A stretch of 17,044 nt of DNA from Chryseobacterium sp. UBA6632 (GCA_002455915.1 DKLU01000413.1:1-17044), one strand, 5' to 3'. Shown: positions 1-7,043, counted from the stretch's first letter. Translations and numbers: made by a program. Notes: generated by a model not told the origin, from the sequence alone.

Positions 1-326
1 TCCGAATCAATAAATCTTAAAAAAGTCGAAGCCATTGGCAAATCAAAGCCTTTTGAATCTAATAATTTAATTAAAATATTATCTGATAAATCCTCATCAT
101 ATCCTTTCCTTAAAGCATTAATTTTTACAATTAAATCGTTATCAATTTCCGGGAACCGATTAGTTTTCCAAAGAACAATTTCCAACATAGTTTCATAAGT
201 GAAATCATCTTTTTTATTATCAAGTTTATCCGTTAATCCTTTTTGATATTTAAATTCGGGAAGCTCAAGAAGAAGATCCTGAATATTTTCTAAATTCTTA
301 ATACTTTTAATTTCATCGTTTTTCAT
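1..326 (-). CDS. Hypothetical protein, 3' part cut by window edge
   Basis: An open frame starts at ATG 324-326 and runs without a stop to the window edge, giving about 108 residues (MKNDEIKSIKNLENIQDLLL...). The visible part is charged and helical, without a signal peptide or membrane segment. A segment with WKTNRFPEI around residues 54-62, followed near the cut by GFDLPMASTFLRF, loosely recalls helix-hairpin-helix DNA glycosylase-like proteins, where a 'G..LP.AS..L.F' stretch occurs. That resemblance is from memory and weak. The gene starts 9 bp after the stop of the upstream esterase gene and is read in the same direction, so the two may be co-transcribed. No function is assigned. Confidence 0.6.
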   Translation of the reverse strand, partial: MKNDEIKSIKNLENIQDLLLELPEFKYQKGLTDKLDNKKDDFTYETMLEIVLWKTNRFPEIDNDLIVKINALRKGYDEDLSDNILIKLLDSKGFDLPMASTFLRFIDS

Positions 327-335
327 GAAATAAAA

Positions 336-1163
336 TTATTTAGGCTCTTTATACGGAAACAATTTCACCAAACCTTCATACAAACTTCTGTGAAGAATCG
401 TTGCATGATTATCTGTTTCCATCATTTTATATTCCACCGTCCAATTTTTCTTGTTTGATTTTTTTAAAACATCAAATAAATCTTCAGCATCTTTTACCAT
501 TACCGGATGTTCGCCTTTTCCGACAGAAACATAAATAAATTTCTTCGTATCCGGAATTTTAGCTAATAATTGAGGCGCTTGTTTTAACAAACTTTCATCA
601 TCCCACCACAAACTTGGACTGATGATAAAATAATTATTAAACATTTCAGGTTTTTTCAATAAAATTTCTGTCGCTAAAAGCCCACCCAATGATTGTCCGA
701 ATAAATATTTATCGGTTGTTTTAAACTGACTTTCGATATAAGGTTTTAATTCTTTCTCCAAAAAGCTGATGAATTTATCTGAATGCCCTGTTGTTGGATA
801 ATCTTTCTGTAAATCCTTTAAATCAGTATGAAAAGTGAAGTCTCTTTTTCTATCAACATTAGCAATTCCAACCACAATTGTTTCTGGCATGGAATACATT
901 TGATTAAAGAATTGAATCAATCCCGTAACGTGAATAAAATCTTCATTCATGCTTCCATCCAAAAGATAGATAATCGGGTAGGATTTTGTCTTGTCGAAAT
1001 TTTGCGGAAGATAGATGTTCAAAATTCTGTCTTCATTTAAAACTTTAGACTTTATGGTTCTGATTTCTCCAATAGTCAATGGTTTTACATTTCCTGTCTG
1101 GGCAAAAACCACCGATTGAAATGTAAAGAGAATACTGCAGAAAATGAGAAGTTTTTTAATCAT
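336..1163 (-). CDS. Secreted alpha/beta hydrolase, esterase D / IroE-like
   Basis: This 275-aa protein looks like a member of the putative esterase family (PF00756), which includes esterase D, siderophore esterases and mycolyl transferases. A signal peptide is clear: MIKK, then a hydrophobic stretch to about residue 20, and a likely signal peptidase I site after VFA (residue 21). The nucleophile elbow GQSLGG places the catalytic serine at S158. DNH at 251-253 gives the likely catalytic histidine H253, and E218 or D227 may supply the acid. It should act in the periplasm or outside the cell on an ester; the substrate cannot be read from the sequence. It lies 21 bp after paaY on the same strand, so it may be co-transcribed, but it is not a known phenylacetate gene. 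Confidence 0.85.
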   Translation of the reverse strand: MIKKLLIFCSILFTFQSVVFAQTGNVKPLTIGEIRTIKSKVLNEDRILNIYLPQNFDKTKSYPIIYLLDGSMNEDFIHVTGLIQFFNQMYSMPETIVVGIANVDRKRDFTFHTDLKDLQKDYPTTGHSDKFISFLEKELKPYIESQFKTTDKYLFGQSLGGLLATEILLKKPEMFNNYFIISPSLWWDDESLLKQAPQLLAKIPDTKKFIYVSVGKGEHPVMVKDAEDLFDVLKKSNKKNWTVEYKMMETDNHATILHRSLYEGLVKLFPYKEPK

Positions 1164-1184
1164 AGTTAAATTTTGTCTGGTAAT

Positions 1185-1778
1185 TTATTTCACGTCATCC
1201 CAAATGCTGTAATCAACAACCTTCGTAGGAATCTGTTGAACATATTCTGTAAAAGGTTCGCAAGGTAAAATCGCATCTTTTCCTTCTCTTGCCAACTCTT
1301 GATATAATTTTGTCCCGTCCGTTTTCCACTTGATCATTTCATCAGAAACATCACGGAGAATTTTTGCCGGACTTCCAACAATCAGTTTTCTTGGTTCACA
1401 TTTGAAATTTGCAGGAACGAAAGCCAAAGCTCCGATAATACATTCATCACCGATAACGGCTTTGTCCATCACTACAGCATTCATTCCAACCAGACAGTTT
1501 CTACCGATATGTCCGGAATGAATAATTGCACCGTGACCGATGTGCGCAGATTCTTCTAAAATAGTTTCAATTCCCGGAAAAACATGAAGTGTACAGTTTT
1601 CCTGAACATTCGCACCGTCTTTGATGATAATTTTACCCCAGTCTCCACGAATAACCGCGTTGGGACCGATATAAACTTCTTCGCCGATTTCAACATTTCC
1701 GATGATCACCGCTTGTGGATGAACGTAAGCGGAAGGTTTGATGAGGGGACGAATTCCGTGATATGAGTAGATATTCAT
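1185..1778 (-). CDS. paaY: PaaY, hexapeptide-repeat thioesterase / gamma-carbonic-anhydrase family
   Basis: This 197-aa protein consists of left-handed beta-helix hexapeptide repeats (e.g. VIIGNVEIGEEVYIGPNAVI) over roughly residues 18-125, with a helical C-terminal tail. The histidines H65, H82 and H87 lie in the spacing of the zinc ligands of gamma-class carbonic anhydrases. The closest relatives by pattern are PaaY and CaiE. PaaY is described as a thioesterase that removes toxic dead-end CoA esters of phenylacetate breakdown and works with PaaI. Length matches the family (about 195 aa). The gene follows the thiolase gene, separated by a 115-bp gap holding an inverted-array repeat. Position as last paa gene supports the name over a general carbonic anhydrase. 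Confidence 0.85.
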   Translation of the reverse strand: MNIYSYHGIRPLIKPSAYVHPQAVIIGNVEIGEEVYIGPNAVIRGDWGKIIIKDGANVQENCTLHVFPGIETILEESAHIGHGAIIHSGHIGRNCLVGMNAVVMDKAVIGDECIIGALAFVPANFKCEPRKLIVGSPAKILRDVSDEMIKWKTDGTKLYQELAREGKDAILPCEPFTEYVQQIPTKVVDYSIWDDVK

Positions 1779-1796
1779 AATTTTTTTGTTAAAAAA

Positions 1797-1883
1797 TTAA
1801 TATAACAATGTAATAGTTTACCAATGTAACAATTTAAAAATGCACGCAATTGTTACACTGATACATTGTTATATTGGTAAATT
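1797..1883. repeat. Octamer inverted-array repeat R1
   Basis: The gap between the thiolase and paaY genes is filled by 8-9 bp units of the type GTAACAAT on the left (about 1799-1835) and their reverse complements ATTGTTAC/ATTGATAC on the right (about 1846-1882). The outer ends AATATAACAATGTA and TACATTGTTATATT are exact reverse complements. In the paa transcript this would fold as a long imperfect hairpin starting about 10 nt after the thiolase stop codon. It belongs to the same family as elements near 3112-3569, 4297, 5512, 6433 and 10385. Confidence 0.8.
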
Positions 1884-1893
1884 ATTGAAAAAG

Positions 1894-3099
1894 TTATACT
1901 TTTTCAATGACCATTGCATAACCTTGTCCGACACCGATACAAAGGGTACATAATGCATACTTTTTATCTTGTTTTTGAAGTTCCATTGCGGCAGAACCAA
2001 CGATTCTTGCTCCTGAAACTCCCAGAGGATGACCGATTGCGATTGCTCCTCCGTTTGGATTTACTCTTGAATCATCATCTTTCAATCCTAACGTTCTCGT
2101 TACTGCCAAAGCCTGAGCTGCAAACGCTTCATTCAATTCGATAATATCCATATCGTCTAATGAAAGATTCAGCCTTTTTAATAATTTTTGAGTGGCTTCA
2201 ACCGGACCAATTCCCATAATTCTTGGTTCAACACCCGCAACCGATGAACCTAAAATCTTAGCTTTTGGCTTTAAACCATATTTTTTTACTGCTTCTTCGC
2301 TTGCTAAAATTAAAGCAGCTGCTCCGTCGTTCATTCCGGAAGCATTTCCAGCCGTTACTGTTCCTTCTTTTCTGAAAGCCGGACGAAGCTTTCCTAAACC
2401 TTCCATTGAAGAAGTCGGTTTGATGAATTCATCTGTATCAAAAATTTTCGGCTCGCCTTTTCTCTGTGGAATTTCAACTTTTACAATTTCTTCAGCCAAT
2501 CTTCCACTTTCCTGTGCTTTAGTCGCTTTTTGTTGAGACCAAAGGGCAAATTTATCCTGATCTTCACGGCTGATATTGTGCATTTCTGCTAAATTTTCAG
2601 CAGTATCTCCCATTGTATCGACACCGTATAATTCTTTCATTTTCGGATTGATGAATCTCCATCCGAAAGTCGTATCAAACATCTGACTGTCTCTACCGAA
2701 AGCGGCACTTGGCTTTGACATTACATAAGGTGAACGCGTCATATGTTCTACTCCACCTGCAATGTAAATTTCACCTTCTCCTGCTGCAATCGAACGAAAA
2801 GCATTGGCTACAGCAGACATTCCTGATGCACACAGTCTGTTGACTGTCTCGCCTCCGATTTTATATGGAAGTCCGGCCAATAAAAGCCCCATTCTTGCTA
2901 CGTTTCTGTTGTCTTCACCTGCCTGGTTCGCACATCCGAAAATAACGTCCTCGATTTCCTCAACAGGAACTTCAGGGTTTCTTGCTACAACTTCTTTGAT
3001 AACAATTGCTGCCAAATCATCGGCACGAACCTCTGAAAGACCACCAGATAATTTTGAAATTGGTGTTCTTACATAATCTATGATATATACGTTGTTCAT
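1894..3099 (-). CDS. paaJ: PaaJ-type thiolase (3-oxoadipyl-CoA / 3-oxo-5,6-dehydrosuberyl-CoA thiolase)
   Basis: This is a 401-aa type II (degradative) thiolase. The acyl-accepting cysteine is C90 in NRLCASGMSAV, the GHP histidine is H357 in GGAIAIGHPLG, and the second catalytic cysteine is C387 in CIGVGQG. NEAF, typical of thiolases, is at 323-326. Length fits PaaJ/PcaF (about 400 aa). In the paa pathway this enzyme cleaves 3-oxo-5,6-dehydrosuberyl-CoA and 3-oxoadipyl-CoA with CoA, releasing acetyl-CoA and finally succinyl-CoA. The paa context supports that role; sequence alone cannot exclude a general acetyl-CoA acetyltransferase. The ATG at 3097-3099 is the only sensible start, since upstream is repeat sequence. 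Confidence 0.88.
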   Translation of the reverse strand: MNNVYIIDYVRTPISKLSGGLSEVRADDLAAIVIKEVVARNPEVPVEEIEDVIFGCANQAGEDNRNVARMGLLLAGLPYKIGGETVNRLCASGMSAVANAFRSIAAGEGEIYIAGGVEHMTRSPYVMSKPSAAFGRDSQMFDTTFGWRFINPKMKELYGVDTMGDTAENLAEMHNISREDQDKFALWSQQKATKAQESGRLAEEIVKVEIPQRKGEPKIFDTDEFIKPTSSMEGLGKLRPAFRKEGTVTAGNASGMNDGAAALILASEEAVKKYGLKPKAKILGSSVAGVEPRIMGIGPVEATQKLLKRLNLSLDDMDIIELNEAFAAQALAVTRTLGLKDDDSRVNPNGGAIAIGHPLGVSGARIVGSAAMELQKQDKKYALCTLCIGVGQGYAMVIEKV

Positions 3100-3111
3100 A
3101 ATTAAATTAAT

Positions 3112-3150
3112 TTAACATTATAGCAATGTAACAGTATAACAATGCTAAAT
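3112..3150. repeat. Octamer inverted-array repeat R2, left arm
   Basis: This stretch (AGCAATGTAACAGTATAAC and flanks) is made of the same 8-9 bp units as the other inverted-array elements but stands alone. Its partner in reverse orientation lies at about 3530-3569, on the other side of a four-helix-bundle gene. A hand alignment of about 30 positions of the left arm's reverse complement against the right arm gives roughly 24 matches. The stop codon of the four-helix-bundle gene (3145-3147) lies inside this arm. Confidence 0.65.
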
Positions 3151-3507
3151 GCCATGGTTTTTATTTAAACTTGTACTTAATATTTTATAAATAATTTTTC
3201 CAATCTCCGTAATCTGAAGTTCTAAACTTTCATTGAAAGGATAATTTTTAGAATGCTTACAGAGATAAAGCCAATATTTTGTTTCTTCTAGTTCTTTCGC
3301 TGCAATTTTAATTTTATTGATAAAATCATTTTTGCTGTGAGGGTTTTGAGCTTCAAATGCATTCGCTCCTACACTTGTTCCAGAACGCAACAATTGTTTA
3401 GCAATAACAAATTTTCTTTTTTTTTCTAACAGTTCACAAAATTCAATGATATCTAAAGAAAATTGAACAGTCTTAGTGATTAATGGGTTGTTTTCAAAAT
3501 TTATTAT
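3145..3507 (-). CDS. Four-helix-bundle protein (23S rRNA intervening-sequence protein family), no normal start codon
   Basis: The conserved core LLRSGTSVGANAFEAQ, then SKNDFINKIKIAAKELEETKYWL, is diagnostic of the S23/IVP four-helix-bundle family (PF05635, TIGR02436), whose molecular role is mostly unknown. A TTG-initiated reading from 3393 gives only 82 aa and lacks the first helix. The same frame stays open upstream to a TAA at 3517-3519 and encodes the missing N-terminus (NFENNPLITKTVQFSLDIIE, then FCELLEKKRKFVIAKQ), so nothing is frameshifted. That extension has no ATG, GTG or TTG before the core. The start given is an ATA (3505-3507) where family length (about 120 aa) would put the initiator; a second ATA follows at 3502-3504. 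Either a start codon was lost by ATG-to-ATA change or a non-standard start is used. The gene sits between the two arms of a split inverted-array repeat, inside the paa run but unrelated to the pathway. Confidence 0.65.
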   Translation of the reverse strand: MINFENNPLITKTVQFSLDIIEFCELLEKKRKFVIAKQLLRSGTSVGANAFEAQNPHSKNDFINKIKIAAKELEETKYWLYLCKHSKNYPFNESLELQITEIGKIIYKILSTSLNKNHGI

Positions 3508-3529
3508 TTGTGTTAATTATTTTATTTGA

Positions 3530-3569
3530 AAATTGGTAAACTGTTAGACTGATACATTGCTACATTGAG
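3530..3569. repeat. Octamer inverted-array repeat R2, right arm
   Basis: GGTAAACTGTTAGACTGATA and the following CATTGCTACATTG are octamer-type units in the orientation opposite to the arm at 3112-3150. The arm abuts the paaI stop codon (3570-3572). It marks the upstream edge of the segment that carries the four-helix-bundle gene. Confidence 0.65.
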
Positions 3570-4292
3570 CTAAAGCTCTGTTACTTTTTTTCCAATTTTA
3601 TACACTGTTCCGACAAACTTTGCTACCTGATCGTTATTTTGATTGGTAATTTTAATGTCGTAAATGGCAGTTTTTCTGGTATCATTTACCAAGACACTTT
3701 CTGCTCTGAAAATATCGCCTTCTCTTCCAGCTTTGGTAAAATTGATGGTTACACTTAATGCAACGGCTGCATTTCCGTCATTGTTTGATGAAAAAGCAAA
3801 CGCAGAATCTGCAAACGCGAATGTTACTCCTCCGTGAACCGTTCCCAATCCGTTGAGCATTTGTTTGGTGATTTCCATTTCTATCAAAGAATAATTTTCT
3901 TTAATATCAATGATTTTAATTCCTAAAAATTGGGAGAACTCGTCTTTCTCCATCATATAATCTACAACCTGTCTCGGATTCATACTATATATATTTGTTA
4001 TTTCTTCATGTAATTCATCAACCAGTTTGTCATAAATACTCATGGTTTTGCCAAGAATTATCTGTTCATATGTGAGGTTATCTGATGAATTTTCATGGGC
4101 ATAAAAAGCATTTAAATCAATTCCATCTTCATGGGCGATTCTTTTAATCAGCTCTTTATATTTTTCATTAAACTTTCCTAATAATTCTAATTTTTCCTGA
4201 TCATCGTTAATCAAAGAAAGTTCCTGAATAATATATTCTTTTTCAATGATGAGCCTTGTCTCTAATTCGGCTCTAAATCCATCTATATCCAT
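3570..4292 (-). CDS. paaI: PaaI-type hotdog thioesterase with an N-terminal helical extension
   Basis: The C-terminal 137 residues (from MNPRQVVDYM, residue 104) form a complete PaaI: a hotdog-fold acyl-CoA thioesterase with GTVHGGVTFAFADSAFAF around the active-site helix and the SVTINFTKAGREGD strand. PaaI hydrolyses ring-hydroxylated phenylacetyl-CoA and similar stalled CoA esters, rescuing CoA. Known PaaI proteins are about 140 aa, matching this part alone. Residues 1-103 are an extra charged, helical, probably coiled-coil segment (e.g. YIIQELSLINDDQEKLELLG) that I do not recognise, in frame with no stop. Start: ATG 4290-4292; a TTG at 4316 would only add eight residues encoded by repeat DNA. 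An internal ATG at 3981-3983 would give the standard PaaI. The extension could be a real fused domain or a separate small gene fused by loss of its stop. Confidence 0.8.
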   Translation of the reverse strand: MDIDGFRAELETRLIIEKEYIIQELSLINDDQEKLELLGKFNEKYKELIKRIAHEDGIDLNAFYAHENSSDNLTYEQIILGKTMSIYDKLVDELHEEITNIYSMNPRQVVDYMMEKDEFSQFLGIKIIDIKENYSLIEMEITKQMLNGLGTVHGGVTFAFADSAFAFSSNNDGNAAVALSVTINFTKAGREGDIFRAESVLVNDTRKTAIYDIKITNQNNDQVAKFVGTVYKIGKKVTEL

Positions 4293-4296
4293 GCTA

Positions 4297-4381
4297 TTAA
4301 TGTAACAATTTAGCAATATATCAGTTTACCAATGTTTTTAAATATTGTTACATTGACAAACTGATACGCTGGTATATTTAT
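4297..4381. repeat. Octamer inverted-array repeat R3
   Basis: Left units (TAATGTAACAATTTAGCAAT and CAGTTTACCAATG) at about 4297-4335 face right units (ATTGTTACATTGACAAACTG) at about 4342-4380. The loop is only a few bases. The paaH stop codon (4378-4380) lies inside the right arm and the paaI start codon is 5 bp beyond the left arm, so the element fills the whole gap. Confidence 0.75.
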
Positions 4382-5511
4382 AATTTACGCAGCAACGGGC
4401 TTTGTCTGTATCTTTCTTCCTGATATTCTTCATAAAGATTTTGAAGGGTTTCAGAGATTTTTGCATATCCTATTTCTTTTCCCCAAGTCAATAATCCTTT
4501 TGGATAATTTACCCCTTTCTGCATTGCCAATTCTAAATCTTCATCGTTGGCAACTCCTAATCTTTTGGCTTCAACCGCTTCATTAATCAACATTGAAATA
4601 ATTCTCAGGAAAATTTGTTGATAAAGCGCATTGTCTTTTTCGGCAACAGGTTTTTCTGCTCCTTCAGAATAATCGTAGAATCCTTTTCCTGTTTTTCTGC
4701 CGTGAAGTTTGGCTTCCGACATTCTTTGCTGAAGAAGAGAGGGCTTGTATTTCGGATCGTAGAAATATTCGTTGTAAACCGTTTTTGTTACGGAAAAATT
4801 GACATCAACACCAATTAAATCCATTAATTCAAAAGGTCCCATTTTGAAGTTTCCGATTGTTTTCATGGCTTCATCAACTTGTTCTACTGTTGCGATGTTT
4901 TCTTCAACAATTCTTAAACCTTCACCATAATATGGACGGGCGATTCTGTTCACGATAAATCCAGGAATATCTTTGGCAATAACAGGCGTTTTACCCCAAT
5001 CTTTCATCAGATTGTAGATTTTTTCTGCTAAAGATTTTTCTGTTAGTAAAGATGGAATAACCTCAACTAAAGGCATTAATGGAGCCGGATTGAAAAAATG
5101 AATTCCGATGAAACGCTCCGGTTTTTGTAATTCCGCACCGAGAGAGGTAATGGAAATGGATGATGTATTTGAACCAATCACACAGCTTTCTGAAACGTGT
5201 TTCTCTAATTCTGTGAAAACTTTGGTTTTTATGTCTTTATTTTCGATGATGGCTTCAATGATTAATTCACAATCTTTGAAGTCCTTCAATTCTGTAGCAA
5301 TGGAAATATTAGATAAAATTTCAGTCATTTTTTCTGCCGAAATTTTCTGTTTATCAACCAATTTGGTTAATGTTTTTTCCAAACCTACGGTTGCCGTTTC
5401 TACTTGTTTTGCGTTGGCGTCGTACACCCAAACTTTGCATCCGTTCGTCGCGGCTACTTGTGCAATGCCGATTCCCATTGTTCCGGCACCGATAATTCCT
5501 ACATTTGTCAT
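4378..5511 (-). CDS. paaH: PaaH, 3-hydroxyadipyl-CoA dehydrogenase
   Basis: This 377-aa 3-hydroxyacyl-CoA dehydrogenase oxidises 3-hydroxyadipyl-CoA to 3-oxoadipyl-CoA with NAD+. The N-terminal Rossmann domain carries GAGTMG at residues 8-13. The catalytic dyad is H138 in FIGIHFFNPAP and E150 in PLVEVIP, with S117 in GSNTSSIS. The C-terminal helical domain starts near FIVNRIARPYYGEGLR, and the protein continues to a second partial C-terminal repeat, as in PaaH. Start: ATG 5509-5511 (MTNVGIIGAG). The frame stays open upstream to 5574, but those 21 codons are only translated repeat DNA. Neighbours paaG and paaI are each separated by an inverted-array repeat. Confidence 0.9.
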   Translation of the reverse strand: MTNVGIIGAGTMGIGIAQVAATNGCKVWVYDANAKQVETATVGLEKTLTKLVDKQKISAEKMTEILSNISIATELKDFKDCELIIEAIIENKDIKTKVFTELEKHVSESCVIGSNTSSISITSLGAELQKPERFIGIHFFNPAPLMPLVEVIPSLLTEKSLAEKIYNLMKDWGKTPVIAKDIPGFIVNRIARPYYGEGLRIVEENIATVEQVDEAMKTIGNFKMGPFELMDLIGVDVNFSVTKTVYNEYFYDPKYKPSLLQQRMSEAKLHGRKTGKGFYDYSEGAEKPVAEKDNALYQQIFLRIISMLINEAVEAKRLGVANDEDLELAMQKGVNYPKGLLTWGKEIGYAKISETLQNLYEEYQEERYRQSPLLRKL

Positions 5512-5615
5512 AATGTAACAGTGTATCAATGTAACAATGTAACAATCGTTGTCATGCTGAGCTTGTCGAAGCATTTCATTGGTAAACTGCTACATTGGTA
5601 CATTGTTATATTAAT
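5512..5615. repeat. Octamer inverted-array repeat R4 with a second repeat in its loop
   Basis: The left arm (5512-5547) shows the 8-bp period cleanly: GTATCAAT, GTAACAAT, GTAACAAT. The right arm (about 5579-5612) is the reverse type, GGTAAACTGCTACATTGGTA. Between them, 5549-5574 holds GTCATGCTGAGCTTGTCGAA and GCAT, a copy of a different dispersed repeat common in Bacteroidota genomes. The element spans from the paaH start codon to a few bases beyond the paaG stop. Confidence 0.75.
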
Positions 5616-5617
5616 TC

Positions 5618-6418
5618 TTATTTTCCTTTATAATTAGGTTTTCTTTTTTCTAAAAAGGCATTTACCCCTTCGATAAAATCTTCTGTTTCTGCAGCTTCCT
5701 GTTGAAGATCGCCTTCCAGTTCCAATTGTTCTTTTAATGTATTGTTGTAAGAATTGGCGAAGGCTTTTTTTGTTAATTTTAAACCAACAGTTGGCATATT
5801 TGATACTTTTTCAAGAATTTCTAAAGATTTAGAATTGAATTCTTCTTCCGTAAAAACTTCAGCCACCAATCCATAAGATTTTGATTCTTCAGCCGATAAT
5901 CTTTTCCCTGTAAATGCTAAATAATTGGCCAATTGTCTTCCCAAAAGTTTTGGTAAGTAATAGGTACCTCCCGTATCAGGAATTAAACCTATATTAGAAA
6001 ATGCCTGCGAGAAATAAGCCTTTTCATTCGCTAAAACGAAATCACAGATTAATGCCAACATCGCTCCAGCACCTACTGCCGGACCATTTACCAAAGCAAC
6101 AACCGGTTTTTTACAACGTGTAATTTCAGTTACCAGCGGATTGTAATAATCTACCACGATTTTTCTGATAATATCATTATCGTGGTGTTCTTTTCCCGTT
6201 ACAAAAGCATCATCAAGATTTTGACCAGAGCAGAACGCTCTTCCTCTTCCTGAAATCGCAACGCATCTTACCGTAGGATCATTGCTACACTCTTTCACAA
6301 AGTCTTTTAAATCTGATAAAGACGGTTTTGTAAGCGCATTCATGGTGTCTGGTTGGTTCAGATAAGCAATTTTTAGCTTTCCGTCAAAATGCGATTCAAT
6401 ATCAAGTTGTGTATACAT
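5618..6418 (-). CDS. paaG: PaaG, 1,2-epoxyphenylacetyl-CoA isomerase (crotonase family)
   Basis: This 266-aa crotonase-fold protein has the oxyanion-hole stretch NGPAVGAGAM (111-120) and SGRGRAFCSGQNL (56-68) at the CoA site. The segment FSQAFSNIGLIPDTGGTYYL places an aspartate, D148, where PaaG has its catalytic Asp. The glutamate pair of true enoyl-CoA hydratases is absent (FSQAF where hydratases have PE). This argues for PaaG, which turns the ring epoxide into the seven-membered oxepin-CoA, rather than PaaF. Length fits PaaG (about 262 aa). It lies between paaD and paaH, with an inverted-array repeat in each flanking gap. No separate paaF is seen, so this protein could also be asked to serve that step, but nothing in it shows this. 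Confidence 0.87.
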   Translation of the reverse strand: MYTQLDIESHFDGKLKIAYLNQPDTMNALTKPSLSDLKDFVKECSNDPTVRCVAISGRGRAFCSGQNLDDAFVTGKEHHDNDIIRKIVVDYYNPLVTEITRCKKPVVALVNGPAVGAGAMLALICDFVLANEKAYFSQAFSNIGLIPDTGGTYYLPKLLGRQLANYLAFTGKRLSAEESKSYGLVAEVFTEEEFNSKSLEILEKVSNMPTVGLKLTKKAFANSYNNTLKEQLELEGDLQQEAAETEDFIEGVNAFLEKRKPNYKGK

Positions 6419-6432
6419 AGTTTTTAATTTTT

Positions 6433-6552
6433 ATTAATTTAACAATGCACTAATTTACTCATAATGTAACAATTTACCATTCTAACAATTTAATAATTAT
6501 ATGTCATACTGACATATTGGTAAACTGTTACATTGATACATTGCTAAATTAA
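6433..6552. repeat. Octamer inverted-array repeat R5
   Basis: This is the longest single element of the family. Left units include TAACAATGCACTAATTTAC and AATGTAACAATTTACC; right units include TTGGTAAACTGTTACATTGA. The centre (6499-6517) is a perfect 8-bp palindrome, ATATGTCA-TAC-TGACATAT, unlike the octamer units. The element ends 2 bp before the paaD stop codon (6555-6557) and leaves about 14 bp before the paaG start. Confidence 0.75.
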
Positions 6553-6554
6553 TT

Positions 6555-7019
6555 TTAATGACATTTAAAATAGTCAAAAGGCTCTAAACAGTCTAAACAC
6601 TGATACGAAGCCTTACACAAAGTAGACCCGAATCTGCTGATCTGTTTGGTATGTTCGGAACCGCAACGAGGACATTTTTTCGGTTTCCCGATGTGATGTT
6701 CGTCTGCTCCTTTTTCGGGAGGTGTAATTCCGTAAACGCGAAGTTTTTCTCTCGCTTCATCCGTCAGCCAATCTGTCGTCCAAATCGGAAACATTTTGGT
6801 GACTACTTTCGCATCCCAACCGTTTTCCTTCATGATTTTCATGATATCTTCCTCAATGGTAAACATAGCGGGACAGGCAGAATAAGTCGGCGTAATGGTT
6901 ACTTCACAAGAATTCTCGCTCGTAATTTTCGCTTCTCTCACAATGCCTAATTCCACGATATTGATTACCGGAATTTCCGGATCGGGAACGAGTTCTAATA
7001 TTTCTAAAGGATTTTTCAA
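6555..7019 (-). CDS. paaD: PaaD, phenylacetyl-CoA epoxidase maturation subunit
   Basis: This 154-aa protein has an N-terminal MIP18/DUF59 domain, with DPEIPVINIVELGIVREA (13-30) and TYSACPAM around C49. A C-terminal zinc-ribbon-like region has cysteines C116, C119, C135, C141, C144 and C153 (CPRCG, CLDC, FKCH). PaaD is part of the PaaABCDE locus; it is not needed in the purified catalytic core and is thought to help metal or Fe-S assembly. Length is close to E. coli PaaD (about 165 aa). It normally follows paaC directly; here an unknown gene and a repeat-bearing gap separate the two. Confidence 0.9.
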   Translation of the reverse strand: MKNPLEILELVPDPEIPVINIVELGIVREAKITSENSCEVTITPTYSACPAMFTIEEDIMKIMKENGWDAKVVTKMFPIWTTDWLTDEAREKLRVYGITPPEKGADEHHIGKPKKCPRCGSEHTKQISRFGSTLCKASYQCLDCLEPFDYFKCH

Positions 7020-7043
7020 TCTTCTTTTTATCTGAAATTTTTT

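Noticed and set aside
828..1040. Plus-strand open frame opposite the esterase gene
   Set aside because: It is a shadow of the esterase coding sequence, without promoter or homology.
1797..1883. CRISPR-like array from the short tandem units
   Set aside because: Units are 8-9 bp without spacers and reverse orientation at mid-element; no cas genes are present.
2192..2536. Plus-strand open frame of 114 codons within the thiolase gene
   Set aside because: It is antisense to strongly conserved thiolase coding sequence and does not look like any protein.
3394..3516. Frameshift or truncation of the four-helix-bundle gene
   Set aside because: Manual translation shows the missing N-terminus is in the same frame; only the start codon is abnormal.
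4293..4316. TTG start for paaI
   Set aside because: The eight added codons lie in the octamer element; an ATG follows at 4290-4292.
5512..5574. In-frame upstream extension of paaH beginning MLRQAQHD
   Set aside because: It is translated repeat DNA (octamer and CATGCTGAGC repeats). The Rossmann domain begins normally at the ATG at 5509-5511.
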